Shown: piece by piece, positions 28,143 through 35,854 of the stretch
Layout: every line of letters starts with the position of its first letter
How positions within the stretch are numbered: the stretch's first letter is position 1
Source of the DNA: Mycobacterium sp. 852014-52450_SCH5900713
GTDB taxonomy: Bacteria; Actinomycetota; Actinomycetes; Mycobacteriales; Mycobacteriaceae
NCBI RefSeq assembly: GCF_001667075.1
Contig: NZ_LZIL01000009.1
Location: 62,001-126,000 of the forward strand
Direction of reading: 5' to 3'
DNA length: 64,000 nucleotides
Made by a program: the position numbers and the translations under genes
Notes under the pieces: model-generated
The model's input: the letters and a program-made list of their open reading frames with translations, nothing else
Database searches by the model: none
Told to the model about the DNA's origin: nothing

Positions 28143-28532
28143 ATGGCCGCCCGTGAAAAGGCCGATCCGGCAAAGACTCGGCAGGCCGTGTTGGCCGTGG
28201 CGGATTGGTTGCGCGACGAATCCCTGCCGGGGCCCGACCGCGAGGGGCTGGCCGCGGCCGTCCGGCTCACCGCCCGCACTCTGGCCGCCGTGGCGCCCGG
28301 CGCCAGCGTCGAGGTGCGTATCCCGCCGTTTGTGGCGGTGCAATGCGTCGCCGGGCCGAGGCACACCCGGGGCACGCCTCCCAACGTGGTGGAGACCGAT
28401 CCGCGGACGTGGCTGTTGCTGGCGACCGGGATGCTGTCCTTCCAGGACGCGAAGGACGCCGGTGCGCTGAGCCTTTCCGGCGCTCGGGCGGGTGAGATCG
28501 AACACTGTCTGCCCTTGTTCGGTGTCGGCTGA
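28143..28532 (+). CDS. Sterol-carrier-family-like protein (Rv0807 homologue)
   Basis: 129 aa. Conserved actinobacterial protein with a bacterial SCP/TIGR-type helical pattern: AVLAVADWLRDE, VRLTARTLAAVAPGASVEVRIPPFVAVQCV and NVVETDPRTWLLLATGMLSF. The latter resembles the FxGDEVTWLxLATG core seen in MDMPI/SCP-like proteins. Lies between the mce orphan and purF, in the M. tuberculosis order. ATG 28143 is only 19 nt from the divergent mce start, so the promoters overlap. Ligand unknown. Confidence 0.78.
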   Translation: MAAREKADPAKTRQAVLAVADWLRDESLPGPDREGLAAAVRLTARTLAAVAPGASVEVRIPPFVAVQCVAGPRHTRGTPPNVVETDPRTWLLLATGMLSFQDAKDAGALSLSGARAGEIEHCLPLFGVG

Positions 28533-28671
28533 ATGACAACTCTGAACTGCAGGTTTAGGGTCGGCTGCGGGAATTTTCGCCGCCCAACACGCGCTGTTAA
28601 TTCGCGGTCGCGGGCGTCGGACCCGTAGACTCCGTTTCGTCACCAATCGTTCCCCAGGGAGCCGCCCAATC

Positions 28672-30198
28672 GTGACCGCCGGAGAACCTGAGCAGGACCT
28701 GAACTCGCCTCGTGAAGAGTGTGGTGTCTTTGGGGTTTGGGCCCCGGGCGAGGACGTCGCAAAACTCACCTATTACGGCTTGTACGCCCTGCAGCATCGC
28801 GGGCAGGAAGCCGCGGGTATCGCCGTCGCCGACGGATCGCAGGTCCTCGTCTTCAAAGACTTGGGCCTGGTCAGCCAGGTGTTCGACGAGCAGACGCTCG
28901 CGGCGATGCCGGGCCATGTGGCCATCGGGCATTGCCGCTACTCCACCACGGGCGACACCACTTGGGAGAACGCGCAACCGGTGTTCCGCAACACCGCCGC
29001 CGGCACCGGCGTCGCTCTGGGGCACAACGGAAACCTGGTCAACACCGCTGAGCTTGCCGCCCGCGCCCGCGACGCGGGCCTGATCGCCCGGCGCGCCCCC
29101 GCCCCGGCCACGACGGACTCCGACATCTTGGGCGCGCTGCTGGCCCACGGTGCGGCCGATTCCACGCTGGAGCAGGCGGCCCTGGATCTGCTGCCAACCG
29201 TGCGCGGCGCGTTCTGCCTGACGTTCATGGACGAGAACACGCTGTATGCGTGCCGCGATCCGCATGGGGTGCGGCCACTTTCACTCGGACGGCTGGATCG
29301 CGGCTGGGTGGTGGCCTCCGAAACGGCAGCCCTCGACATCGTCGGCGCGTCGTTCGTGCGCGACATCGAGCCGGGCGAGCTGCTCGCGATCGATGCCGAC
29401 GGGGTGCGCTCCACGCGTTTCGCCAACCCCACCCCCAAGGGCTGCGTCTTCGAATACGTCTACCTGGCGCGTCCGGACAGCACGATCGCCGGCCGGTCCG
29501 TGCACGCCACCCGGGTGGAGATCGGTCGCCGGCTGGCCCGCGAATGCCCGGTCGACGCCGACCTGGTGATCGGGGTCCCGGAGTCGGGTACCCCCGCCGC
29601 GGTGGGATACGCGCAGGAGTCCGGCATCCCGTACGGACAGGGCTTGATGAAGAACGCCTACGTCGGGCGGACCTTCATCCAGCCGTCCCAGACCATCCGC
29701 CAGCTCGGTATCCGGTTGAAGCTCAACCCACTTCGCGAGGTCATCCGAGGCAAGCGGCTCATCGTCGTCGACGACTCGATCGTGCGCGGGAACACCCAGC
29801 GCGCGCTGCTGCGCATGCTGCGCGAGGCCGGCGCCGTCGAAGTCCACGTGCGTATCGCGTCGCCGCCGGTGAAGTGGCCCTGCTTCTATGGCATCGACTT
29901 CCCGTCGCCGGCCGAACTGATCGCCAACGCCGTGCAGGACAAAGAGGAGATTCTCGAGGCGGTGCGGCACGCCATCGGCGCGGACACCCTCGGCTACATC
30001 TCGCTGCGCGGCCTGGTGGCGGCCTCCGAACAACCCGCGTCGCGGCTCTGCACCGCCTGCTTCGACGGCAAGTATCCGATCGAACTGCCCGAGGAGACTG
30101 CCTTGGGCAAGAACGTCATCGAGCACATGCTCACCAATGCCGCCCGCGGAGCCGGTCTCGACGATCTGGCACCCGACGAAGTGCCGATCGTCCACTGA
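28672..30198 (+). CDS. purF: PurF, amidophosphoribosyltransferase
   Basis: 508 aa. N-terminal nucleophile domain: a 16-residue propeptide ends in REE followed by CGVFGVWAPG, so Cys17 becomes the catalytic N-terminal residue. RHRGQEAAGI, GHCRYSTTG and LGHNGNLVN follow. The phosphoribosyltransferase PRPP motif LIVVDDSIVRGNT is near residue 365. It makes phosphoribosylamine, the committed purine step. GTG 28672 has an AGGGAG site; TAGACT at 28624-28629 is a plausible -10. Confidence 0.96.
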   Translation: MTAGEPEQDLNSPREECGVFGVWAPGEDVAKLTYYGLYALQHRGQEAAGIAVADGSQVLVFKDLGLVSQVFDEQTLAAMPGHVAIGHCRYSTTGDTTWENAQPVFRNTAAGTGVALGHNGNLVNTAELAARARDAGLIARRAPAPATTDSDILGALLAHGAADSTLEQAALDLLPTVRGAFCLTFMDENTLYACRDPHGVRPLSLGRLDRGWVVASETAALDIVGASFVRDIEPGELLAIDADGVRSTRFANPTPKGCVFEYVYLARPDSTIAGRSVHATRVEIGRRLARECPVDADLVIGVPESGTPAAVGYAQESGIPYGQGLMKNAYVGRTFIQPSQTIRQLGIRLKLNPLREVIRGKRLIVVDDSIVRGNTQRALLRMLREAGAVEVHVRIASPPVKWPCFYGIDFPSPAELIANAVQDKEEILEAVRHAIGADTLGYISLRGLVAASEQPASRLCTACFDGKYPIELPEETALGKNVIEHMLTNAARGAGLDDLAPDEVPIVH

Positions 30199-30269
30199 GG
30201 GACGTCCGGCGCGCCCCTTCCAAGACGTTTGATAACGGCGGTCGGCGGCGCCCGGTAGCCTTTATCGCG

Positions 30270-31364
30270 ATGACGGATCCCGGAAAAAGCCCCGGACGAA
30301 GCCCGGGCACCCACGGCATCACCTACGCGTCGGCCGGGGTGGACATTGAGGCCGGCGACCGCGCCGTTGAAATGTTCAAGCCGCTGGCGACGAAGGCCAC
30401 CAGGCCCGAGGTGCGGGGCGGCCTAGGTGGGTTCGCCGGACTGTTCGCGTTGCGCAACGATTACCGCGAACCGCTGCTGGCGGCGTCCACCGACGGTGTC
30501 GGAACCAAACTGGCGGTCGCCCAGGCGATGGACAAGCACGACACCGTCGGCCTGGACCTGGTTGCGATGGTGGTCGACGACCTCGTGGTCTGCGGCGCCG
30601 AGCCGCTGTTCCTGCAGGACTACATCGCGGTGGGCCGGACCGTGCCCGAACGCCTCAGCGCGATCGTGGCGGGTATCGCCGAGGGGTGCGTGCGCGCCGG
30701 CTGCGCGCTGCTCGGCGGCGAAACGGCCGAGCACCCCGGCCTGATGGAACCGGACCACTACGACATCTCGGCGACCGGTATCGGCGTCGTCGAGGCCGAC
30801 GACGTGTTGGGTCCCGAACGCGTCAAACCCGGCGACACCATCATCGCGATGGGCTCCTCCGGCCTGCATTCCAACGGCTACTCTCTGGCCCGCACGGTGC
30901 TGCTCGAGATCGACCGGATGAACTTGGCGGGTTATGTGGAGGAGTTCGGCCGCACGCTGGGCGAAGAGCTCTTGGAACCCACCCGGATCTACGCCAAAGA
31001 CTGCCTGGCGTTGACCGCCGAAACCCATGTCCGCACGTTCTGCCATGTCACCGGCGGCGGATTGGCCGGCAATCTGCAACGCGTCATCCCGCACGGCCTG
31101 GTCGCCGAGATCGACCGCGGGACCTGGACGCCAGCACCGGTGTTCGCCATGATCGCCCAGCGTGGCCGGGTGACGCGCGAGGAGATGGAGAAGACGTTCA
31201 ACATGGGCGTGGGCATGGTCGCCGTCGTCGCCCCGGAGGACACCGACCGGGCCCTGGCCATCTTGACGGCCCGCCACCTGGACTGCTGGGTGTTGGGAAC
31301 CGTCTGCAAAGGCGGTAAAGAGGGCCCGCGGGCAAAGCTCGTCGGGCAGCACCCGAGATTCTAA
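30270..31364 (+). CDS. purM: PurM, AIR synthase
   Basis: 364 aa. Family landmarks: TYASAGVDIEAGDRAV, LAASTDGVGTKLAVA (ATP-binding), GGETAEHPGLM, MGSSGLHSNGYSLAR and FCHVTGGGLAGNLQRVIP. It closes the imidazole ring of FGAM to give AIR. ATG 30270 is used; a much longer open frame upstream is antisense-type read-through inside purF. TAGCCT lies 8 nt before the ATG and no ribosome binding site is seen, so it may be leaderless although purF is only 71 nt upstream. Confidence 0.95.
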   Translation: MTDPGKSPGRSPGTHGITYASAGVDIEAGDRAVEMFKPLATKATRPEVRGGLGGFAGLFALRNDYREPLLAASTDGVGTKLAVAQAMDKHDTVGLDLVAMVVDDLVVCGAEPLFLQDYIAVGRTVPERLSAIVAGIAEGCVRAGCALLGGETAEHPGLMEPDHYDISATGIGVVEADDVLGPERVKPGDTIIAMGSSGLHSNGYSLARTVLLEIDRMNLAGYVEEFGRTLGEELLEPTRIYAKDCLALTAETHVRTFCHVTGGGLAGNLQRVIPHGLVAEIDRGTWTPAPVFAMIAQRGRVTREEMEKTFNMGVGMVAVVAPEDTDRALAILTARHLDCWVLGTVCKGGKEGPRAKLVGQHPRF

Positions 31365-31425
31365 AAACCGGGAGCCGGGCTAGCGCCGTGCCGAAGCGGA
31401 TGGCACCGGCGCAGTGGTGCTGGTC

Positions 31426-31611
31426 TTAGCGACGCCAGTCGTCGCTGTCTGCCCAGGAGTCGGCGACGCCGTCGTCCTCCAGGTCGGTGGAGTCGTCGGC
31501 ACCCGTTCCTGCCAGCTCTTGCTGAAGCCGCTGGAAGTCGGTCTGCGGGGAACTGTATTTGAGTTCTCGAGCAACCTTGGTCTGCTTTGCCTTAGCCCGG
31601 CCGCGGCCCAT
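31426..31611 (-). CDS. DUF3073 protein (Rv0810c homologue)
   Basis: 61 aa. Begins MGRGRAKAKQTKVARELKY, a basic start conserved through actinobacteria, and ends with an acidic tail rich in Asp/Ser (DDSTDLEDDGVADSWADSDDW). Small soluble protein of unknown role. It is convergent with purM, with 61 nt between stops. The 146 nt upstream, to the ygfZ stop, contains its promoter and nothing else recognisable. Confidence 0.88.
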   Translation of the reverse strand: MGRGRAKAKQTKVARELKYSSPQTDFQRLQQELAGTGADDSTDLEDDGVADSWADSDDWRR

Positions 31612-31757
31612 GGGGGAACCCCCTCGCGCAATAACGGAGCGGCCTAACGAGTAGGCGGCTCCGATCTCCTGGTGTCGTTATTGTCCTGCTGACAGTTTAC
31701 CGTGCCTTACGGTCGGGTGTCGGTCCCCCCTGCCGCTGTGGCGGACGTCATTCACAA

Positions 31758-32852
31758 TTATCTCGCACCGCCCCGCAAGCGTTCAACGGCCAGCCGTCCC
31801 GCGCCGATCTGCTCTGCGGCCGGCAGCGAATCCGGGTCGATCACCGCAGCCACCGAAGCCTGCGGGCCGGTCGCCAGTTCCGTGTCGGCGGGCACCCCGC
31901 GTTTGAGTAGCGCCAGGGCCACCGGCCCGAGGTCCACGTGGTCCACCACGGTGCCAAGGCGACCGACCGCGCGACCGCCGGCGAGCACCGGGTCACCCGT
32001 CGAGGGCCGCTCGACCGAACCGTCGAGGTGCAACAACACCAGCATCCTGGGCGGTTTACCGAGGTTATGCACCCGCGCGACTGTCTCTTGCCCCCGATAA
32101 CAGCCCTTGTCCAGGTGGACGGCGCCCCCGCCGGGACCGCCGATCCACCCCACCTCGTGCGGAATCGTGCGCTCATCGGTGTCGACGCCCAATCGCGGGC
32201 GCAGCGCCGCCACCCGGTGCGCTTCGTACGCCCACACCCCCGCAGGTCGCAGGCCCGCCTGCACCAAACGTTCCTGCCAGCCCGCGGACTGGCCGCGCGG
32301 GACCACCAAATCCAGTTCGATCTGGCCGGCGGGACCGCCGGGCATCCGTCGCAGAAAGCCCCCGCCGGCCACCGGGATCGCCGTCAGCTCGGCGGGCAGG
32401 GCGTCCACGCCGAGCGTGTCGAGCACCGCCCGGTCGCACAGGCGCGGCCCCAACAGCGAAAGCACCGCCATGTCGGCGGCAGCCGGGGTGACATCAGACC
32501 AGAAGACCATCTTGCGCAGGTATTCCAGCAGCGGTTCGCCGCGCCAGGGTTCGGTATCCAGGTAGGTGGTGCCGCCGAGTTCGGTTTGGACCCAGTGGTC
32601 CTCGACGCGGCCCTGACCGTCGAGGCTGAGGTTCTGCGTGCTGGCGCCCTCGGCGAGGTCGCTGACGTGCTGAGTGGAGATGCTGTGCAGCCACTTCTGG
32701 CGATCGCTACCGGTCAGGGTGAGGACGGCGCGGTGCGAGCGGTCCACCACGACCGCAGCGGTTTCGGCCGCGCGCTGCTCGCCCAGGGGATCGCCGTAAT
32801 GCCAGACGGCGCCCGCGTCGGGTCCGGCATCGGGCGCGGGGACTGGATTCAT
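31758..32852 (-). CDS. YgfZ/GcvT-family folate-binding Fe-S assembly protein (Rv0811c homologue)
   Basis: 364 aa. The hallmark KGCYRGQETVARVHNLGKPPRML (K-G-C-Y-x-G-Q-E) is at about residues 268-290, and the folate-domain opening LTGSDRQKWLHSISTQHV is near 50. YgfZ proteins support repair or assembly of certain Fe-S enzymes using tetrahydrofolate. ATG 32852 (MNPVPAPD) is chosen; an upstream in-frame start adds only eight residues. Divergent from the pabC-like gene. Confidence 0.9.
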   Translation of the reverse strand: MNPVPAPDAGPDAGAVWHYGDPLGEQRAAETAAVVVDRSHRAVLTLTGSDRQKWLHSISTQHVSDLAEGASTQNLSLDGQGRVEDHWVQTELGGTTYLDTEPWRGEPLLEYLRKMVFWSDVTPAAADMAVLSLLGPRLCDRAVLDTLGVDALPAELTAIPVAGGGFLRRMPGGPAGQIELDLVVPRGQSAGWQERLVQAGLRPAGVWAYEAHRVAALRPRLGVDTDERTIPHEVGWIGGPGGGAVHLDKGCYRGQETVARVHNLGKPPRMLVLLHLDGSVERPSTGDPVLAGGRAVGRLGTVVDHVDLGPVALALLKRGVPADTELATGPQASVAAVIDPDSLPAAEQIGAGRLAVERLRGGAR

Positions 32853-32960
32853 GTGCGCCGCTCCTCTCCCCCGCAAGCGGGAGGTACCCCCACATCGCTA
32901 GGCTCCGCATCGTCGCCGGCGCGATTCACACGTCAACTCTACGGATTAGCCGCGACCGCG

Positions 32961-33020
32961 TCGCCGAGCGTGCGGCTGGCCGCACACCCGCCGCCGAGCG
33001 TGCGGCGGGCCGCACACCCG
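32961..33020. repeat. Two tandem 30-bp units, each with an internal palindrome
   Basis: Two 30-base units (32961-32990 and 32991-33020) differ at two positions. Each holds GCCGAGCGTGCGG followed by GGCCGCAC, so GTGCGGC-N-GGCCGCAC can form a hairpin. The second unit ends 4 nt before the TAGGCT hexamer of the pabC-like promoter. Could be regulator sites or a dispersed mycobacterial palindrome. Confidence 0.75.
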
Positions 33021-33038
33021 CGGCTAGGCTTTACCTCC

Positions 33039-33917
33039 ATGGCAGGCCAGGCGGGTGTGATCGTCACGCTGGACGGCGCGATTCATCCGCCGGACGCGCC
33101 TCTGCTGCACGCCGACGACTTGGCGGCGGTTCGCGGCGACGGCATCTTCGAGACGCTGCTGGTTCGCGACGGCAGACCCTGCCTGGTCGAGTCCCATCTG
33201 CAGCGGCTGACCCAGTCGGCGAGGCTGATGGACCTGCCCGAGCCCGACCTGCCGAGCTGGCGCGATGCGATCGACCTGGCCGCTCGGCAGTGGGTCGCGG
33301 ACACCGCTGACGAAGGCGCGATGCGGCTGATCTACAGCCGCGGCCGGGAGGGCGGGACGACGCCGACCACCTACGTGATGGTCAACGCCGTCCCCGAACG
33401 AGTGACGGCGGTCCGGCGCGAGGGCCTGGCCGCGATGACGTTGGACCGTGGACTGCCCGCCGCCGGCGCCGACGCGATGCCGTGGCTGCTCGCCGGCGCC
33501 AAGACCCTGTCCTATGCGGTCAACATGGCCGCCCTGCGTCATGCCGCCCGGCAAGGCGCCGGCGACGTCATCTTCGTCAGCTCGGACGGCTACATCCTGG
33601 AAGGACCGCGCTCGACGGTGGTGATCGCAACGGAGGCCGGTGGGGACCTGTGCCTGCTGACACCGCCGCCGTGGTATCCGATTTTGCGTGGCACCACGCA
33701 GCAGGCCCTCTTCGAGGTGGCGCGGACCAAGGGCTACGACTGCGACTACCGCGCGTTGCGGCTTGCCGATCTCAATGCGGCGCAGGGGATCTGGCTGGTC
33801 TCGAGTATGACGTTGGCTGCCCGCGTACACACGCTCGACGGTCGGCCGCTGCCCCGGTCTCCGCTGGCCGCCGAATTCGCCGCACTGGTCGACTCGGCGA
33901 TCGTCAGTGATCGCTAA
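33039..33917 (+). CDS. Class IV aminotransferase, aminodeoxychorismate lyase-like (Rv0812 homologue)
   Basis: 292 aa. Fold type IV PLP enzyme: DGIFETLLVRDGRPCLVESHLQRL at the N-terminus, PLP-lysine in LLAGAKTLSYAVNM near residue 155, Glu in DGYILEGPRSTVVI near 192 and PILRGTTQQALFE near 213. It probably makes p-aminobenzoate from aminodeoxychorismate, or is a branched-chain/D-amino acid aminotransferase. ATG 33039 follows TAGGCT by 8 nt with no ribosome binding site. It neighbours ygfZ, which needs folate. Confidence 0.88.
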   Translation: MAGQAGVIVTLDGAIHPPDAPLLHADDLAAVRGDGIFETLLVRDGRPCLVESHLQRLTQSARLMDLPEPDLPSWRDAIDLAARQWVADTADEGAMRLIYSRGREGGTTPTTYVMVNAVPERVTAVRREGLAAMTLDRGLPAAGADAMPWLLAGAKTLSYAVNMAALRHAARQGAGDVIFVSSDGYILEGPRSTVVIATEAGGDLCLLTPPPWYPILRGTTQQALFEVARTKGYDCDYRALRLADLNAAQGIWLVSSMTLAARVHTLDGRPLPRSPLAAEFAALVDSAIVSDR

Positions 33918-33930
33918 GCGCTGAATTGTG

Positions 33931-33959
33931 TTGTCGGCTTGCGGAATCCCGGGTACGGT
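33931..33959 (+). promoter_or_regulatory. Intergenic sigma-A type promoter TTGTCG-N17-TACGGT
   Basis: A -35-like TTGTCG and -10-like TACGGT are separated by exactly 17 nt, in a spacer with no protein gene on this strand downstream. Transcription would start near 33966 and cover the structured segment that follows. Confidence 0.5.
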
Positions 33960-33965
33960 CGGCCG

Positions 33966-34145
33966 TACACAAGAAGGGAGGTGGTCCGCGAAATTGATAG
34001 CTTCATGGACATGTGAGGTGGCTGCGCGCTAGCAGCAGTGGCTTTCGAAGAGCCGGCGATTTACGCGCGCTGGCGAATTCCCCGTAGCCACCCGGCCCCC
34101 GAGCTTCCGGTCTGTCCAACCAGGAGCCTTGCTCGGGGGCCGCTC
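33966..34145 (+). ncRNA. Candidate structured small RNA or tiny-ORF transcript
   Basis: The 258-nt gap between two convergent genes holds its own promoter and, downstream, AAGAAGGGAGGTGGTCC, an almost full match to the 16S anti-Shine-Dalgarno complement. Three inverted repeats follow: GCTGC-GCGCTA-GCAGC at 34021-34036, GGCTTTCGAAGAGCC at 34040-34054, and an 11-bp perfect stem GGCCCCCGAGC/GCTCGGGGGCC at 34094-34104 and 34131-34141. Tiny frames after the SD (for example TTG at 33993, a peptide of about 13 codons) are possible. No Rfam family is assigned. The large stem could also be the terminator. Confidence 0.45.
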
Positions 34146-34175
34146 CATGTCACGACACCGGAGAGCCGTGCGCGT

Positions 34176-35711
34176 TCACTTCACGTTGGCGGCCATCGCA
34201 TCGGCGATCTGACCGCCTTGGTCCTGGATGCCCACTTCGCAGGCCATGACGTCGAGCACAACATCAGCTACCGCGCTCAGCACGCGCTCGCAGGATGCAC
34301 GGCTGGGATCTCCCGGCTTGCGCGACAGGGTAATTCTTGACGGAGCCTCGACCACGTTCCCGAAGGTCCAGTTGGCCTTGTTATTGAACCGCACGGTTAA
34401 GCCATTGCAAGCCTTCCATTTCTGGGTCGATGCCTTCAGGAAATCATTGGCTTCCGCTGCGCTTTTGAAGCTGACCGCGGCTTGGTAAACGCGGTAGCTG
34501 CTGTCCGCCGTATCCAAGCCCTGCCCGCTGACTCCCGTCGGCGTGAAGCCTTGGTAGGCGGACTGCCGAATCGGATCGAACGCGGCGAAGCAAGCCGGAT
34601 TTGACAAGTTCTCGTCCGGACGTAGCCGCGTGGTCGTCTCGCTGCTCGCGATTTCCAGGGTTTGTGGCGCTGCCATGATGGTGGTCACCTGCCCAGCGTC
34701 GAGCAAAAGCGAGTCCAGCCGCGCGTTCGGCTCCGGCGCGGGCGCCGCCTGCCCGGTCGCCCCCTGTGGGGGCGCTACCGTGGCCGCCCCCGTCGCCGTA
34801 GCACGTGTCCCGGCCGGTGCCTTCTTCGAAGTTGATCCCTGGCTCATGACGACAACCCCCACCACGATTGCGACGACGACCGCGAGCGCGGCTCCGCCGA
34901 TGATGATGAGCCGCCTCTTGGAATCGCCGCCGGCCGCGGCAGGGACCGCGGTCGCGGTTGATGCGCCGCCTGGTGTCGTCGCAGTGGCCGTGCCTTCCGA
35001 AAAGGTCTTCGGCGCCTGCGCCTTGGCGTCGGGTGTCGTCGGCGACTCTTCCTGGTCAGAGTCGATCGACGCCAGCACATTGTCGATGTCGTTTCGGGTG
35101 CGGTAGGTGACGTCGTGGCGCAGACGCAGCATCCGCAACAGTTGGGCGATGTCGCTGCGGGCGCTCGGGTCGTCGCCGTCCTCATCGAGTCCGGATCTGA
35201 GTTCGACCAACAATTGGAGCTGCTGCTGCGGGCTGAGCTCCTTCTCGGCAAGCATGTCGCCCAACCGTGTTATGTAGCCGAACGGGACGGGCGGCTCGTC
35301 GGGCAGCGGATCGGGCAAGGGGTGGGGCTTAGCGGTGAGCGAGTGCACGGCGGTGACCAGTTGAATGCCGGCGTCAACGGTCGGATTCCGGTAGTCGATG
35401 ATCTGCAATGCGGCAAGCGGATTCACGCGCATGCTGCCTATGTCGCCGATGCGAACCGGAAGGATCGGCTTGTTCAAAGCCTGCGCGTAGCGCAGCTCGG
35501 ACTGACTGGGTTTGGACTGTAACCAGTTGCTTGAGAGCGCGACGAGGAACAGGTCGCAGGCACGGATCTGCTCGAGGATCTTGGCCCACCAGGAGTCGCC
35601 GCCGCCTAGCTCTTGGTCGAACCACACTTGCTGTTGGGCGCGGCGAAGGGCGGCCGCCAGGGCATCGACCGTTGACCTGTCCTGGCTCGAGTAGCTGAGA
35701 AACAGCGCCAT
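34176..35711 (-). CDS. TIR domain - transmembrane - PknH-like sensor domain protein
   Basis: 511 aa. Residues 1-125 are a bacterial TIR domain: ALFLSYSSQDRSTVDALAAAL, VWFDQELGGGDSW, LFLVALSSNWLQSK and SELRYAQALNKPILPVRI, with a likely NADase Glu near residue 72. A 70-residue helical link (145-215) and a Thr/Ala-rich low-complexity stretch precede one transmembrane helix (about 268-290). The outer part (330-511) resembles the PknH C-terminal sensor (LLLDAGQVTTIMAAP, four Cys likely in two disulfides). ATG 35711 is 6 nt from AGGAG; the GTG at 35714 is not used. Lies downstream of the RyR gene. Confidence 0.85.
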   Translation of the reverse strand: MALFLSYSSQDRSTVDALAAALRRAQQQVWFDQELGGGDSWWAKILEQIRACDLFLVALSSNWLQSKPSQSELRYAQALNKPILPVRIGDIGSMRVNPLAALQIIDYRNPTVDAGIQLVTAVHSLTAKPHPLPDPLPDEPPVPFGYITRLGDMLAEKELSPQQQLQLLVELRSGLDEDGDDPSARSDIAQLLRMLRLRHDVTYRTRNDIDNVLASIDSDQEESPTTPDAKAQAPKTFSEGTATATTPGGASTATAVPAAAGGDSKRRLIIIGGAALAVVVAIVVGVVVMSQGSTSKKAPAGTRATATGAATVAPPQGATGQAAPAPEPNARLDSLLLDAGQVTTIMAAPQTLEIASSETTTRLRPDENLSNPACFAAFDPIRQSAYQGFTPTGVSGQGLDTADSSYRVYQAAVSFKSAAEANDFLKASTQKWKACNGLTVRFNNKANWTFGNVVEAPSRITLSRKPGDPSRASCERVLSAVADVVLDVMACEVGIQDQGGQIADAMAANVK

Positions 35712-35854
35712 CACAGTCTCCTAAGGTGAGGCCGAGCGAACCAAGTTGGCCATAGCCCGCATGCGACCTTCCACATGCGCCGATACCGTATCAGTGCTAG
35801 ACCCTTTCGGGATGGCCAATTCAGCGCCATTCGAGTCGATTGCGCCCTCGACGC

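Noticed and set aside
29250..30269. Long plus-strand extension upstream of purM
   Set aside because: It is an alternative frame inside purF; the conserved PurM N-terminus begins at 30270.
34094..34141. The 11-bp perfect GC stem as a plain Rho-independent terminator
   Set aside because: No T-tract follows and the loop is 26 nt; a terminator role for the convergent genes remains possible, but the upstream promoter and SD favour an RNA element.
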